The notes beneath the pieces are model-generated. The model saw nothing but the letters and a program-made list of their open reading frames with translations, had not been told where the DNA came from and did no database searches. A program made the position numbers and the translations under genes. Below, piece after piece: positions 15,653-25,284 of a stretch of DNA of 33,613 bases. The stretch comes from JAVBUP01 sp031555175. GTDB taxonomy: Bacteria > Bacillota_I > Bacilli_A > Erysipelotrichales > Coprobacillaceae. Within the stretch, counting starts at the first letter, position 1. Each line of letters opens with the position of its first letter. The stretch spans positions 1-33,613 of the forward strand of contig JAVBUP010000017.1 in the NCBI GenBank assembly GCA_031555175.1, written 5' to 3'.

Positions 15653-17293
15653 ATGCTGTGGAATGAAATAGATGTTGATACAACTAGGGATACTGGTTAT
15701 CATTCATTGATGAGTAAGTTAATAGATTCTGGGTTATATGATTTTGATACCATTTCTACAATACTTTCAAATGAGGTTATTGATAATGATCCTTCATTAT
15801 TTGAAAATATACCAAAGATATTAAGTAGAATAAATAAAGCTATCACTAATAATGAAAAGATAATAATTTATGGTGATTATGATTGCGATGGTATTTGTGC
15901 TACAACAATCCTAGTTAAGGCATTTGAAATGATTGGTGTAAAAGTGGCATTTTATATACCGAATAGACTAGAGGATGGCTATGGACTAAATATTGAAAAA
16001 GTACAAGCTTTTCATGATAAAAACTACTCATTAATAATTACTGTAGATAATGGAATAAGGGCTAATGAAGCGATAGATTTAGCTAATTCATTAGGAATTG
16101 ATGTAATAGTAACTGATCACCATGCATTACCTGAGGAAGTTCCACATGCGTGGAGTATCTTACATACTGAGCTATCAACTTATCCGTTTAAACCATTATC
16201 TGGTGCATGTGTAGCTTTTAAACTGGCGACTGCATTAATTGGCAGAGTTGATGATTATCTGTATTTTCTAGCAGCACTAACTGTGGTAAGCGATGTTATG
16301 CCAATGATTGGTGAAAATCATCAAATTGTTAAAAATGGGTTAAAGATTTATAAAAAACACAAATACATCAATATCAGTACTTTAATTGGCAATGCAGAAT
16401 TGAATACTACAATAATTGGATTTACGATTGCACCAAGAATTAATGCAGTTGGGAGATTCCCAGATAAAGTTAATCCTAATTTTATGGTGAAATATCTAAA
16501 AACAAATAACCCACAAACCGATGAGGAAATATCATTTATGAATTCATTTGCTTTTAGGTGTAATGAATTGAATAGCGAAAGGCAGAATATTGTCAATGAG
16601 GTATATGAAAGGGTAGAAAGAGACATACGTCATGATTTACCAGCTATTGTAGTGATTGATGATAAAATGCATGAAGGAATAATTGGTCTGATAGCTGGAA
16701 AATTATGTAATGAATATAAAAAACCAGCCTTTGTATTTACTGAAGATCTAGAAAAAGGCATATTTAAAGGTAGTGCCAGAAGTATTCCATCATTTCCATT
16801 GGATGAGGTTCTTCCAGAATTATCATATTGGTTAGTTGGTTATGGAGGGCATAAAGAAGCTGCAGGGATGTCAGTAAATATTCCAGATATTATAGAGTTG
16901 CAAAATGAGATAATAGCTATTGCCGATGAAATACTTTTTGAAGAGGAATATGTTGAAGAATTGAATGTGATAAAAATTGAGGAAACTGATGTTACTATTG
17001 CAGCTGTTGAGGAAATATTAAAGCTTGAACCATTTGGAAATATGTTTGAACAACCAATTTTCGCTTTAGAAGATATTAAACCAAATCGTATAATTACATT
17101 GAAAGATGATAAACATTTACGCATTGATTTTACTTGTGATAAAGTGGATGTTAGTGCCTTATTCTTTAATCATGGCAATATGTATAATCAGTTGTCAAGA
17201 CTTTCAAAGTTTAGTATTGCTGGAACAATTGGTATAAATGAGTACAATGGCAAACGCACTATTAATATGATTTTGAAGGACATTAAACTGTAA
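15653..17293 (+). CDS. recJ: Single-stranded-DNA exonuclease RecJ, short form
   Basis: A 546-residue DHH-superfamily 5'-3' ssDNA exonuclease acting in recombination and repair. The metal-binding motifs are present: IIYGDYDCDG near residue 74, TVDNGI, VTDHHALPEEVP near 154, then NAVGRFPD. The DHHA1 region (LVGYGGHKEAAGMSV) and an OB-like C-terminal domain (LKLEPFGNMFEQPIFALED) follow. It lacks the extra ~200-residue C-terminal domain of Bacillus RecJ, giving a length near that of E. coli RecJ. AAGGAGGG precedes the ATG. Confidence 0.93.
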   Translation: MLWNEIDVDTTRDTGYHSLMSKLIDSGLYDFDTISTILSNEVIDNDPSLFENIPKILSRINKAITNNEKIIIYGDYDCDGICATTILVKAFEMIGVKVAFYIPNRLEDGYGLNIEKVQAFHDKNYSLIITVDNGIRANEAIDLANSLGIDVIVTDHHALPEEVPHAWSILHTELSTYPFKPLSGACVAFKLATALIGRVDDYLYFLAALTVVSDVMPMIGENHQIVKNGLKIYKKHKYINISTLIGNAELNTTIIGFTIAPRINAVGRFPDKVNPNFMVKYLKTNNPQTDEEISFMNSFAFRCNELNSERQNIVNEVYERVERDIRHDLPAIVVIDDKMHEGIIGLIAGKLCNEYKKPAFVFTEDLEKGIFKGSARSIPSFPLDEVLPELSYWLVGYGGHKEAAGMSVNIPDIIELQNEIIAIADEILFEEEYVEELNVIKIEETDVTIAAVEEILKLEPFGNMFEQPIFALEDIKPNRIITLKDDKHLRIDFTCDKVDVSALFFNHGNMYNQLSRLSKFSIAGTIGINEYNGKRTINMILKDIKL

Positions 17294-17318
17294 AGTTATA
17301 TACTTATTTTTAGTAATT

Positions 17319-17327
17319 TGTTATAAT
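17319..17327 (+). promoter_or_regulatory. Extended -10 promoter of apt
   Basis: TGTTATAAT in the gap after recJ, 26 bases before the apt start; no clear -35. Confidence 0.55.
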
Positions 17328-17353
17328 TATCTAGTCAAGTGGAGGACGTAAAA

Positions 17354-17866
17354 ATGGATTTAAAAGATTATATTGCGCGTATTGATAATTTTCCAATAGA
17401 TGGAATTATTTTTAGGGATGTTACACCTTTAATGGCAGATGGGGAAGCATATCGCTATGCAACTGACCAAATTATTGCTTTTGCAAAAGATAAAGGGGCA
17501 GAATTAGTCGTAGGTCCTGAAGCAAGAGGGTTCTTATTTGGGTGCCCAGTTGCTTATGGTCTAAATGTTGGATATGCGCCTGTTAGAAAACCAGGTAAAT
17601 TGCCAAGAGAAACAGTTTCTTATTCATACGATTTAGAATATGGATCAAATACTTTACACATGCATAAAGATGCGGTAAAGAATGGGCAAAAAGTTTTGAT
17701 TGTTGATGATTTACTGGCTACTGGTGGAACTATTGAAGCTTCAATAAAACTAATTGAAGAATTAGGTGGAGAAGTAGTTGGAGTTGCCTTCTTAATTGAA
17801 TTAGAAGACTTACATGGTAGAGATAAGTTAATTGGATATAATGTAATGTCATTGTTAAAATATTAG
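17354..17866 (+). CDS. apt: Adenine phosphoribosyltransferase
   Basis: A 170-residue purine-salvage enzyme converting adenine and PRPP to AMP. The type I PRT fold is clear: FPIDGIIFRDVTPLMADG, the VVGPEARGFLFG block, RKPGKLPRETVSYSYDLEYG, and the PRPP-binding loop VLIVDDLLATGGT at about 115-127. GTG 17339 lies in frame but overlaps the GGAGG ribosome site (17341-17345); ATG 17354 is correctly spaced. A terminator follows, separating it from rel, although the recJ-apt-rel order is that of Bacillus. Confidence 0.96.
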   Translation: MDLKDYIARIDNFPIDGIIFRDVTPLMADGEAYRYATDQIIAFAKDKGAELVVGPEARGFLFGCPVAYGLNVGYAPVRKPGKLPRETVSYSYDLEYGSNTLHMHKDAVKNGQKVLIVDDLLATGGTIEASIKLIEELGGEVVGVAFLIELEDLHGRDKLIGYNVMSLLKY

Positions 17867-17882
17867 TTGTATTATAATTACA

Positions 17883-17913
17883 AAAGAATAGATATCGTGT
17901 CTATTCTTTTTTT
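17883..17913 (+). terminator. Terminator of apt
   Basis: AAAGAATAGA (17883-17892) pairs with TCTATTCTTT (17900-17909) around a seven-base loop and is followed by further T. The rest of the gap to rel holds only the rel promoter. Confidence 0.82.
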
Positions 17914-18013
17914 ATTCATTACAAATGATGAATTGAATTTCGCTAATTGATTTGATTATACGTAGTATATAAGATAATGAGACAAGATAAAACTCGTTTT
18001 TTTGTTTATTATA

Positions 18014-18022
18014 TGGTATAAT
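18014..18022 (+). promoter_or_regulatory. Extended -10 promoter of rel
   Basis: TGGTATAAT, 24 bases before the rel start, downstream of a T-rich stretch without a clear -35. Confidence 0.55.
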
Positions 18023-18046
18023 TTCGAACTATAAGGGTGTGATAAC

Positions 18047-20269
18047 ATGACAAAAGAAATTAACGAGGATGTAACAATTGATGACATCCTTGAGGTAGCA
18101 AAAACTTATATTACTAAAGAAGAATCTCTTGCTCTAATTATGAAGGCATATGATTTTGTCATGGACAAACATCACGATCAAAAGAGAAAAAGTGGACAAC
18201 CATATACAATCCATTTATTATGGGTTGCCTATATTTTAGCTAATTTACAGACTGGGCCAACTACAATAGCTGCTGGGTTATTACATGATGTAATGGAGGA
18301 TTGTGGTGTTACTAGAGCTGAAATGGTTGAGTTATTTGGAGAAGAAGTAGCTTATCTTGTTGAGGGAGTAACTAAAATAGGTAACATGCCTTTCAAAGAT
18401 GAAACAGAAATGTTTGCTGAAAATCATCGAAAAATTTATATTGCTATGGCTAAAGATATTCGTGTAATTATTATTAAGCTTGCTGATAGGCTTCATAATA
18501 TGCGCACATTACAGTACCTACCTGAAAACAAGCAAAAGCGTATTTCTAAGGAAACTATGGAAGTCTATGCACCATTAGCACATCGTTTAGGGATTAATGA
18601 TATTCGTATTGAACTAGAAGATTTAAGTTTATTCTATCTAGATAACAAGGCTTATCATGAGATAGCTGAATTATTAGAGGTTAAGCGTAGTGAGAGAAAA
18701 GAAGCAGTTGATAGATTGATGTATGAAATTAAGGAATTGCTAGATGTTAATAATATTCCTTTTAGAATTCTTGGTAGAGCCAAACACATTTATTCAATCT
18801 ATAAAAAGATGGTTATTAAGCAAAAAAGTTTTGATGAACTATATGATTTAAATGCAATTAGGATTATTTGTGATGATGTGATGAGTTGTTATGCTATATT
18901 AGGTGTTATACATGCCAATTATAGGCCATTACCAGGCCGTTTTAAGGACTATATTGCAATGCCTAAACCAAATATGTATCAGTCACTTCATACCGCTATA
19001 CTTAATAAACAAGGGCAAATTTTTGAAGTCCAAATTAGAACTGTAGAAATGGATTTGATTGCAGAACGTGGTATTGCAGCGCATTGGCGCTATAAAGAGA
19101 ACAAGAAGTATTCTAGTTCTGAAGAACAAAAAGAAATTGGTTCAAAATTACAGTGGTTAAGTGACTTTATTACAATGTCTGATGATATGCAAGATGCTGA
19201 TGCAAAAGAGTACTATGATTCTTTGCGTCATGATATATTTGATGCAAATGTTTATGTTTTAACTCCCAAAGGCAAGATAATTGAGTTGCCAAATGGGTCT
19301 ACTCCAATAGATTTCGCTTATAGAATTCATACTGATATAGGACATAAGACGGTGGGAGCATTGGTTAATAATGTTATGGTTCCTATTGATACAAAACTTA
19401 AGACTGGGGATGTTGTAGAGATGAAAACATCTAAGCAATCACCTGGTCCATCTGAAGACTGGTTGAAATTTGTGAGAACAGCTGGAGCGAAGAACAAAAT
19501 CAGATCATTCTTTGCTGCACAGTTAGCTGCTCAAAGGGAAGATGTAATTGAAGATGGTAGAAAAACTCTTAAGGAAGAGATTAGAAGAAGAGAAGTTGAT
19601 GAAAAAGTATATTTTGATCCAAAGACATATGAACAACATTTAAATGCTTTTGGAGCAACAAGTTTTGATGATTTATTGTATTTTATGGGTAAAAAAGCAT
19701 TAACTGCATATGCACTATTAGATAAAGTCATGCAAAAGAAGCCATCTGTACTAGATGGTATTGCAAAGATGCTTAAAAAGAATAATAATAAACAAGAACT
19801 ACAAAAAATGTCATCAAATAATTTAGGAATAGTAGTAGCTGGGGTAACTGGTTTAAAGGTTTCGTTAAGCAAATGCTGCAATCCAATTCCAGGTGATGAT
19901 ATTGTTGGTTTCGTTTCTAAGGGACAAGGTGTAAAAGTTCATACTAGAAATTGCCCTAATGTACAAGATGATGAGACAAAGAAGCGCTTAATTGATGTGT
20001 ATTGGGATCATACTCTTGTATCTAAGAAAAGATTTGATGTTGATTTACAAATGATCGCTTATGATCGTACTAATACGTTATTAAATGATGTCATTACTAC
20101 ACTAGGACAATTAAAAGTAAATATTTTAAATATTTCTGCTAATACAAAGGATGCTCAGACAACAATTGATTTAAAAATATCAGTTGAAAGTGCTGACCTT
20201 TTAGAACAAGTAATAGCGAATTTAAAGAAAATACATGGTATGTATGAAGTGAATAGAGTAATTCATTAA
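18047..20269 (+). CDS. relA: Bifunctional (p)ppGpp synthetase/hydrolase Rel
   Basis: A 740-residue long RelA/SpoT homologue that makes and degrades the alarmone (p)ppGpp. The hydrolase domain is intact: the HDxxED motif is seen at His80-Asp81 and Glu84-Asp85 in GLLHDVMED. The synthetase domain follows, with ILGRAKHIYSIYKKM, then GRFKDYIAMPKPNMYQSLHT. After it come TGS (VYVLTPKGKIIELPNGSTPIDFAYRIH, read in parts), a helical and zinc-finger-like region with a CCNPIPGDDIVG block, and a C-terminal ACT domain. Both active sites look functional. AAGGGTG precedes the ATG. Confidence 0.96.
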   Translation: MTKEINEDVTIDDILEVAKTYITKEESLALIMKAYDFVMDKHHDQKRKSGQPYTIHLLWVAYILANLQTGPTTIAAGLLHDVMEDCGVTRAEMVELFGEEVAYLVEGVTKIGNMPFKDETEMFAENHRKIYIAMAKDIRVIIIKLADRLHNMRTLQYLPENKQKRISKETMEVYAPLAHRLGINDIRIELEDLSLFYLDNKAYHEIAELLEVKRSERKEAVDRLMYEIKELLDVNNIPFRILGRAKHIYSIYKKMVIKQKSFDELYDLNAIRIICDDVMSCYAILGVIHANYRPLPGRFKDYIAMPKPNMYQSLHTAILNKQGQIFEVQIRTVEMDLIAERGIAAHWRYKENKKYSSSEEQKEIGSKLQWLSDFITMSDDMQDADAKEYYDSLRHDIFDANVYVLTPKGKIIELPNGSTPIDFAYRIHTDIGHKTVGALVNNVMVPIDTKLKTGDVVEMKTSKQSPGPSEDWLKFVRTAGAKNKIRSFFAAQLAAQREDVIEDGRKTLKEEIRRREVDEKVYFDPKTYEQHLNAFGATSFDDLLYFMGKKALTAYALLDKVMQKKPSVLDGIAKMLKKNNNKQELQKMSSNNLGIVVAGVTGLKVSLSKCCNPIPGDDIVGFVSKGQGVKVHTRNCPNVQDDETKKRLIDVYWDHTLVSKKRFDVDLQMIAYDRTNTLLNDVITTLGQLKVNILNISANTKDAQTTIDLKISVESADLLEQVIANLKKIHGMYEVNRVIH

Positions 20270-20288
20270 TAGACATTTTATGTCTATT
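20268..20288 (+). terminator. Weak hairpin after rel
   Basis: AATAGACA (20268-20275) pairs with TGTCTATT (20281-20288), starting inside the rel stop codon. Only a short mixed A/T tail follows, so it probably attenuates rather than stops transcription into the ABC genes. Confidence 0.45.
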
Positions 20289-20313
20289 ATTTGTATTGAA
20301 AGATGGTGAAATC

Positions 20314-22017
20314 GTGAAGAAAAAACAACCATTAATGGCGATATACAAGGAGGCGAAGCCTCCTAAAGATATTGTTATTAAGTTTATGATTAATCGTGCA
20401 CTGCTAGCTGTTTTGTTAGTAGTAGAGAGTTATTTCTTTGGTAAGGTAATTGATTTAGCTGGAAGTCCAGTAGAAGAAATATTACCTCCAGTAATATTCA
20501 TTACTATTATTACTGTAACTGAATACTGTTTTACTGTATTTGGTCCAAAATATGAAGCAGAAATAATAGAATATGGTTTATTTAGTATCCGTACTAAAAT
20601 AATTAGTAGCATTGCAAATATGGCATTGAATCAAAATGTATCAACTGGAGACTTGATGTCTCGATCAATGGGGGATTTAAATAATGTTTCTTCCTTTGTA
20701 CAGACTCAATTGTTCCCGTTTTATATGTCAATGTACACATTTATTATGGGTTTAATCCTATGCATAATTGTAAGTCCCATACTTACAATCGTTGGTTTCT
20801 TTTTTGTACCGATTGTAATTTATTTAGGAGTAAAACATAGCGAGTTACAAGAAAAATATACAGTAGATGCTAGAAAAACAATTGGAGAGACTAATTCTGT
20901 ATTAAGAAACATTCTTTCTAGTGTCACTGCGGTTAAGGCTTTTAATTTATATAAAGAAATGAATGCCAAGTTTAAAAAAAGCACAGAATTATATATCAAT
21001 GCTGAGTCTAAAGTAAGTAAAGTAAGAGCATATTTGACACCTTTATTTCTATGTTTTTGGTTTGTACCAAATTTATTTACCGATTTTATAGGTGGTTATT
21101 TAGTTATCAAAGGAGTTATCAGTGCAGGAGATTTTATTGTCTTCTCATTTACTTTCGGTATGGTTACAGATACAATGATGCAATTCAAGGACTTTATCTT
21201 TGGAGCTAGAAAGGCAAATGCTAGTGCTATTAGAGTGTTAGGACTATTTGACCTAAAATTAGAGGAGTCTTTAGATGCTTTGGATGTATCTATTAAGGAG
21301 AATGTGATTGAAGTTAATAATGTATCTTTTAGTTATAATAATGAAGATAGTGTATTAAAAAATATAAATATAAACGTCAAAAAAGGAGAAGTTATCGCAA
21401 TAGTTGGACCATCAGGATCTGGAAAGTCAACTTTGATTAAATTGCTTAGTGGAATTGTCACAGGATATCATGGTAGCGCGATGATAAATGATGTATTGAT
21501 TAATGAACAAAATTATAAAACAATCAGAAACCAACTATCAATTGTTAGCCAAGAAAACTTCTTATTTCCTGAAAGTATTTTGTATAATATTTCTTTTGAT
21601 AATAAAGAATACAGCAGAAAAATGATTGAAGAAGCATGTAAACAAGCTGACATTCATGATTTCATTATGTCATTGCCTAATGGTTATGAATCAATTATTG
21701 GCGAAAAAGGTTGTAATTTGTCAGGTGGGCAAAGACAACGTTTATGTATTGCTAGGGCATTTTTATACAACAAGGATATCTTGTTTTTGGATGAACCAAC
21801 ATCAGCGCTTGATGTTATTAGTGAAAACTATATTCAACAAACTCTATCTAAATTAATGAAAAATAAAACGGTTGTTATTATTGCTCATCGTTTAGCGACT
21901 ATTAAAAATGTGGATAGAATTATAGTCATGAAAAGCGGTGAAATTGTAGAAATGGGAAATCATCAAGACTTGATGAAATTAGGTGGGGAATATCACCACC
22001 TATATACTTCTCATTAG
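20314..22017 (+). CDS. ABC half-exporter, permease fused to ATPase (first of pair)
   Basis: A 567-residue type IV ABC exporter subunit. Six membrane helices occupy the N-terminal ~300 residues (IINRALLAVLLVVESYFFG is the first). The nucleotide-binding domain has Walker A GPSGSGKST near 365, the LSGGQRQR signature near 469, Walker B with DEPTSALD near 493 and the H-loop in IAHRL. The catalytic glutamate is present. Substrate unknown; such pairs include CydCD- and multidrug-type heterodimers. GTG 20314 is preferred, five bases after AGATGGTG; a TTG at 20296 is in frame. The partner gene starts 11 bases downstream. Confidence 0.85.
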   Translation: MKKKQPLMAIYKEAKPPKDIVIKFMINRALLAVLLVVESYFFGKVIDLAGSPVEEILPPVIFITIITVTEYCFTVFGPKYEAEIIEYGLFSIRTKIISSIANMALNQNVSTGDLMSRSMGDLNNVSSFVQTQLFPFYMSMYTFIMGLILCIIVSPILTIVGFFFVPIVIYLGVKHSELQEKYTVDARKTIGETNSVLRNILSSVTAVKAFNLYKEMNAKFKKSTELYINAESKVSKVRAYLTPLFLCFWFVPNLFTDFIGGYLVIKGVISAGDFIVFSFTFGMVTDTMMQFKDFIFGARKANASAIRVLGLFDLKLEESLDALDVSIKENVIEVNNVSFSYNNEDSVLKNININVKKGEVIAIVGPSGSGKSTLIKLLSGIVTGYHGSAMINDVLINEQNYKTIRNQLSIVSQENFLFPESILYNISFDNKEYSRKMIEEACKQADIHDFIMSLPNGYESIIGEKGCNLSGGQRQRLCIARAFLYNKDILFLDEPTSALDVISENYIQQTLSKLMKNKTVVIIAHRLATIKNVDRIIVMKSGEIVEMGNHQDLMKLGGEYHHLYTSH

Positions 22018-22028
22018 AAAGGGGTAAT

Positions 22029-23738
22029 ATGAAACAATATCTTTGGATGTATAAGTATATTGAGAAATGCAAGTATACTTGGTTTATTGCCCATGGTTTT
22101 AATTTTCTGGATAATTTTTTATCTGGTTTATCAAGTGCGTTTGCATTCAAATTCCTATTTCAAAGTTTTGAAACAAGAAATATTGATTATTTATATTTAG
22201 CATTAATTATTTGCCTTGCTGATTTCATTTTGGCTGCTGCAATGTGTTCAGTTATGGAATATTGCAGAGGGAAATCTAGTGCAGTCATTAGAGCTGAGAT
22301 ACAAAAGGATTTATTACAAAAAGTATTGCAGGTCAAGACAGGTGAATTAAACAAAAGACACAGTGGTAATTTATTATCCATCCTGAATCAAGATGTAGAT
22401 CTGGCAATGTCAGCCATTGATAACAGTGTTGATCAAATCATTATACCGTTAACTCTTGGAATTAGTTATTTAATTATTACTTTTGTTACTGTTTGGCAAA
22501 TGGGATTGTTTTATCTTGTGTTTATTACTCCTATTATTATTTATGGCGTGAAATTCGCCTCTGCTTATAAAGAAGCAGGGAGAAATGCCCAAGAAAGATT
22601 AGCATCTTATAATGAAAGATTTTCAGACATTTTGGCTGGTTTAGTTACAATAAAGCAATACTCACTAGAAAAGAAAACAATCGAAATTGGAACCGCTGCT
22701 GCTCAAGACATTTTAGATGTTAAGAAGAAAGAGATAAAACTGGGCAGAATGTATCGAACTAGACAAGCGATATTTACGCATTTTTATGCTACAATGCCAA
22801 TTATTCTTGGTTGTGTTTGCGTCACACTTGGCTATGCTAGTTTACCTAATGTTATGTTTAATAGTCGCTATACATTTAGAATAAGATGGGTGAGTAAATG
22901 TATTATTAATGTGAGTACTGATTTGCAAATGCAAATGGCAGCGATCGATCGATTAAAAAATGTTTTTGGTTATGCAGAAGAGCAAACCACTGATTCAACT
23001 GAGATAAAAGTAGTCGATAAGGATATAGCTTTAAAGGTTTGTAATCTATCGGCAAATTATGATGATATAGTGGTATTATCGAATATTGATTTAGATGTTG
23101 ATGCAAATCGCATAACAGCAATCATCGGGGCTTCTGGTTCTGGTAAATCAACCTTACTTAAATCATTATTGAAATTCGTAGATTATGAAGGTAGTGTTAA
23201 GTTGTTTGGTAATGAATGTTCAAACTTAGGAGTAAATATTGTCAGAGATAGTATTTCCTATGTAAGTCAAGAGCATGATTTAATAGAAGGAAGCATTAAA
23301 GAGAATATATTATATGGAAAAATGACGGCGACAGATGAAGAACTGGATTTTGTTTGTGAGCAAGCTCTAATCTCTGAGTTTATTGATAATTTTGAGGAAG
23401 GACTCGATTATAATGTTGGTGAGAATGGAAATAATTTATCTGGTGGTCAACGTCAACGTGTTGCAATTGCTAGAGCTTTGTTAAAAGACAGTCCCATTAT
23501 TATCTTTGATGAAGCGACAAGTGCTTTGGATTATGACTTAGAACATCGAATCTTAGCAAATATTAAATCAAACTACATTAATAAGACCATCATTATTTGC
23601 ACTCATCGCTTAACAACGATAGAATCTGCGGACAAGATTGTTGTCATTGAAGATGGGAAGATTACTGAATCGGGGAGTCATAAAGAGTTATTTGAAAGAC
23701 GAGGAACATATCATAATTTGCTAAGTTATATGCTATAG
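22029..23738 (+). CDS. ABC half-exporter (second of pair), unusual last membrane segment
   Basis: A 569-residue ABC exporter subunit. The ATPase domain is intact: Walker A GASGSGKST near 367, LSGGQRQR near 470, Walker B with DEATSALD and H-loop ICTHRL. The membrane domain is normal up to about residue 270. The expected sixth helix then reads NVMFNSRYTFRIRWVSKC (about 275-292), which is polar, charged and several residues short compared with exporter norms. The following STDLQMQMAAIDRLK is normal again. Small compensating indels, gene decay or sequencing error would all explain this. The start follows AAAGGGG. It should pair with the preceding subunit. Confidence 0.8.
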   Translation: MKQYLWMYKYIEKCKYTWFIAHGFNFLDNFLSGLSSAFAFKFLFQSFETRNIDYLYLALIICLADFILAAAMCSVMEYCRGKSSAVIRAEIQKDLLQKVLQVKTGELNKRHSGNLLSILNQDVDLAMSAIDNSVDQIIIPLTLGISYLIITFVTVWQMGLFYLVFITPIIIYGVKFASAYKEAGRNAQERLASYNERFSDILAGLVTIKQYSLEKKTIEIGTAAAQDILDVKKKEIKLGRMYRTRQAIFTHFYATMPIILGCVCVTLGYASLPNVMFNSRYTFRIRWVSKCIINVSTDLQMQMAAIDRLKNVFGYAEEQTTDSTEIKVVDKDIALKVCNLSANYDDIVVLSNIDLDVDANRITAIIGASGSGKSTLLKSLLKFVDYEGSVKLFGNECSNLGVNIVRDSISYVSQEHDLIEGSIKENILYGKMTATDEELDFVCEQALISEFIDNFEEGLDYNVGENGNNLSGGQRQRVAIARALLKDSPIIIFDEATSALDYDLEHRILANIKSNYINKTIIICTHRLTTIESADKIVVIEDGKITESGSHKELFERRGTYHNLLSYML

Positions 23739-23741
23739 TAC

Positions 23742-23769
23742 TTGATTATTTTGATAAAAGTGTTAAAAT
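23742..23769 (+). promoter_or_regulatory. Promoter of the hisS T-box transcript
   Basis: TTGATT (23742-23747), 16-base spacer, TAAAAT (23764-23769) with TG upstream. It begins immediately after the ABC gene stop codon. Confidence 0.65.
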
Positions 23770-23775
23770 ATAGCC

Positions 23776-23983
23776 ATAAATTCAATGAAATAGAAAATCT
23801 ATTATAATTCATTATAGAGAGAACATGGAAGGTGTAAATGTTCATGAAGGTTTTAGACAGACACTATGGAGAAGTTATTTTGATAAGAAATAACCGTTAA
23901 TCGCGTTAAGATAGAGAGCATATCAAATGATATGAATTAAGGTGGTACCGCGTTTAAGACGTCCTTTTATAGGACGTTTTTTG
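23776..23983 (+). promoter_or_regulatory. T-box leader, histidine-specific, controlling hisS
   Basis: AGAGAG (AG bulge), the GGAAGGTG apical region and a specifier CAC (His codon, 23862-23864) occupy the same relative place as CTC in the leuS leader, each shortly before TGGAGAAG. The T-box AAGGTGGTACCGCG is at 23939-23952. The terminator pairs ACGTCCT (23959-23965) with AGGACGT (23971-23977), followed by T. CAT in GTTCATGAAGG (23841-23851) is a less likely specifier. It should raise hisS and aspS transcription when tRNA-His is uncharged. Confidence 0.92.
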
Positions 23984-24006
23984 TTTATAGAGAAAGGAAT
24001 GATAAT

Positions 24007-25284
24007 ATGAACTATCAAAAACAAAAAGGAACAGTAGATATACTTCCTGAAGAAGGAAAAAAATGGCAATACGTAGAACAAGTTCTTCGTACAATTGCAG
24101 GTGTTTATAACTTTAAAGAAATTCGCACACCAATGTTTGAAGCTACAGAAGTATTTAATCGTGCTGCTGGAGAAACTAGTGACATGGTGAGTAAAGAGAT
24201 GTACACATTTAATGATAAAGGGGAAAGAAGTATCACACTTCGTCCTGAAGGAACAGCTGGGGTTGTTAGAGCTTATGTTGAGAATAAGCAATTTGCTTTA
24301 CCAGAGACTCCAAATAAATATTATTATATGGGACCAATGTTTCGCTATGAAAGACCGCAAAAGGGGCGCCAACGTCAATTTAATCAATTTGGCGTAGAAG
24401 CACTTGGTGTTGAATCACCAACATTAGATGTAGAAGTAATTGCTATGGCTGTTACGATCTTTGAATCTCTAGGGATTAAGGATGTATCTGTAGTAATTAA
24501 TACTTTAGGTGATCAAATGTCAAGAGCAAGTCATAAAGAAGCACTAATCAATCATTTTAAACCACATATTGATGAATTATGTAGTGATTGCAAAACACGT
24601 CTAGAAAAGAATCCGCTAAGAATATTAGATTGCAAAGTGGATCGTAATAATCCGTTAATGGCTAGTGCACCAAAAACAATTGATTATCTTACTGATGAAG
24701 CAAAATCATATTTTGAGGAAGTATGTGAACTGCTAGATTCATTAGAAATTAAATATGTAGTTGATTCAAATTTAGTTCGCGGTCTAGATTACTATTCACA
24801 TACAGTATTTGAAGTGATTTCAAGTGATGAAAGATTAGGAGCGCAATCAACACTTTGTGGTGGTGGTCGCTATAATGGTTTAGTAAAAGAGTTTGGCGGA
24901 CCAGAAACACCAGGTATTGGTTTTGCTTTTGGTATGGAACGACTAATGATGGTTGCAGATATTGAAGAAGAAGTAGAAGGATTAGATGCATATATTATGA
25001 CTGCTGGTAAAGATGGGGCAAATTTAGGATTACAGATTGCGACAATGCTTAGAGTAAATGGATTAAGCGTTGAAATGAATCATCAAGAAACAAGGTCATT
25101 CAAATCGCAATTTAAGTCTGTGGATAGAAACAATACACATTTTGTAATCATAGTTGGACAAGATGAAGTGGATAAAGAGGCAGTTCAAATTAAGTGTGTC
25201 CATGATAAGGAACAACAAGAAGTGAAATTGGAGAATATTTTAGAATTTATAGAAAATCATTTAGGGGGACATGACCATGAATAG
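24007..25284 (+). CDS. hisS: Histidyl-tRNA synthetase
   Basis: A class II synthetase of 425 residues. It opens with QKGTVDILPEEGKKWQYVE and shows motif 1 around EIRTPMFEATEVFNRAAGE, motif 2 LRPEGTAGVVRAYVE with YYMGPMFRYERPQKGR, the histidine-binding GLDYYSHTVFEV, motif 3 GIGFAFGMERLMM and a C-terminal anticodon-binding domain. The start is the ATG after AGAAAGGAATGATA. The aspS start lies within its last codons, so the two are translationally adjacent and share the T-box. Confidence 0.97.
   Translation: MNYQKQKGTVDILPEEGKKWQYVEQVLRTIAGVYNFKEIRTPMFEATEVFNRAAGETSDMVSKEMYTFNDKGERSITLRPEGTAGVVRAYVENKQFALPETPNKYYYMGPMFRYERPQKGRQRQFNQFGVEALGVESPTLDVEVIAMAVTIFESLGIKDVSVVINTLGDQMSRASHKEALINHFKPHIDELCSDCKTRLEKNPLRILDCKVDRNNPLMASAPKTIDYLTDEAKSYFEEVCELLDSLEIKYVVDSNLVRGLDYYSHTVFEVISSDERLGAQSTLCGGGRYNGLVKEFGGPETPGIGFAFGMERLMMVADIEEEVEGLDAYIMTAGKDGANLGLQIATMLRVNGLSVEMNHQETRSFKSQFKSVDRNNTHFVIIVGQDEVDKEAVQIKCVHDKEQQEVKLENILEFIENHLGGHDHE

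Noticed and set aside
22029..23738. Calling the second ABC gene a pseudogene
   Set aside because: The frame is open from end to end and the whole ATPase domain is intact; only one membrane segment looks altered.
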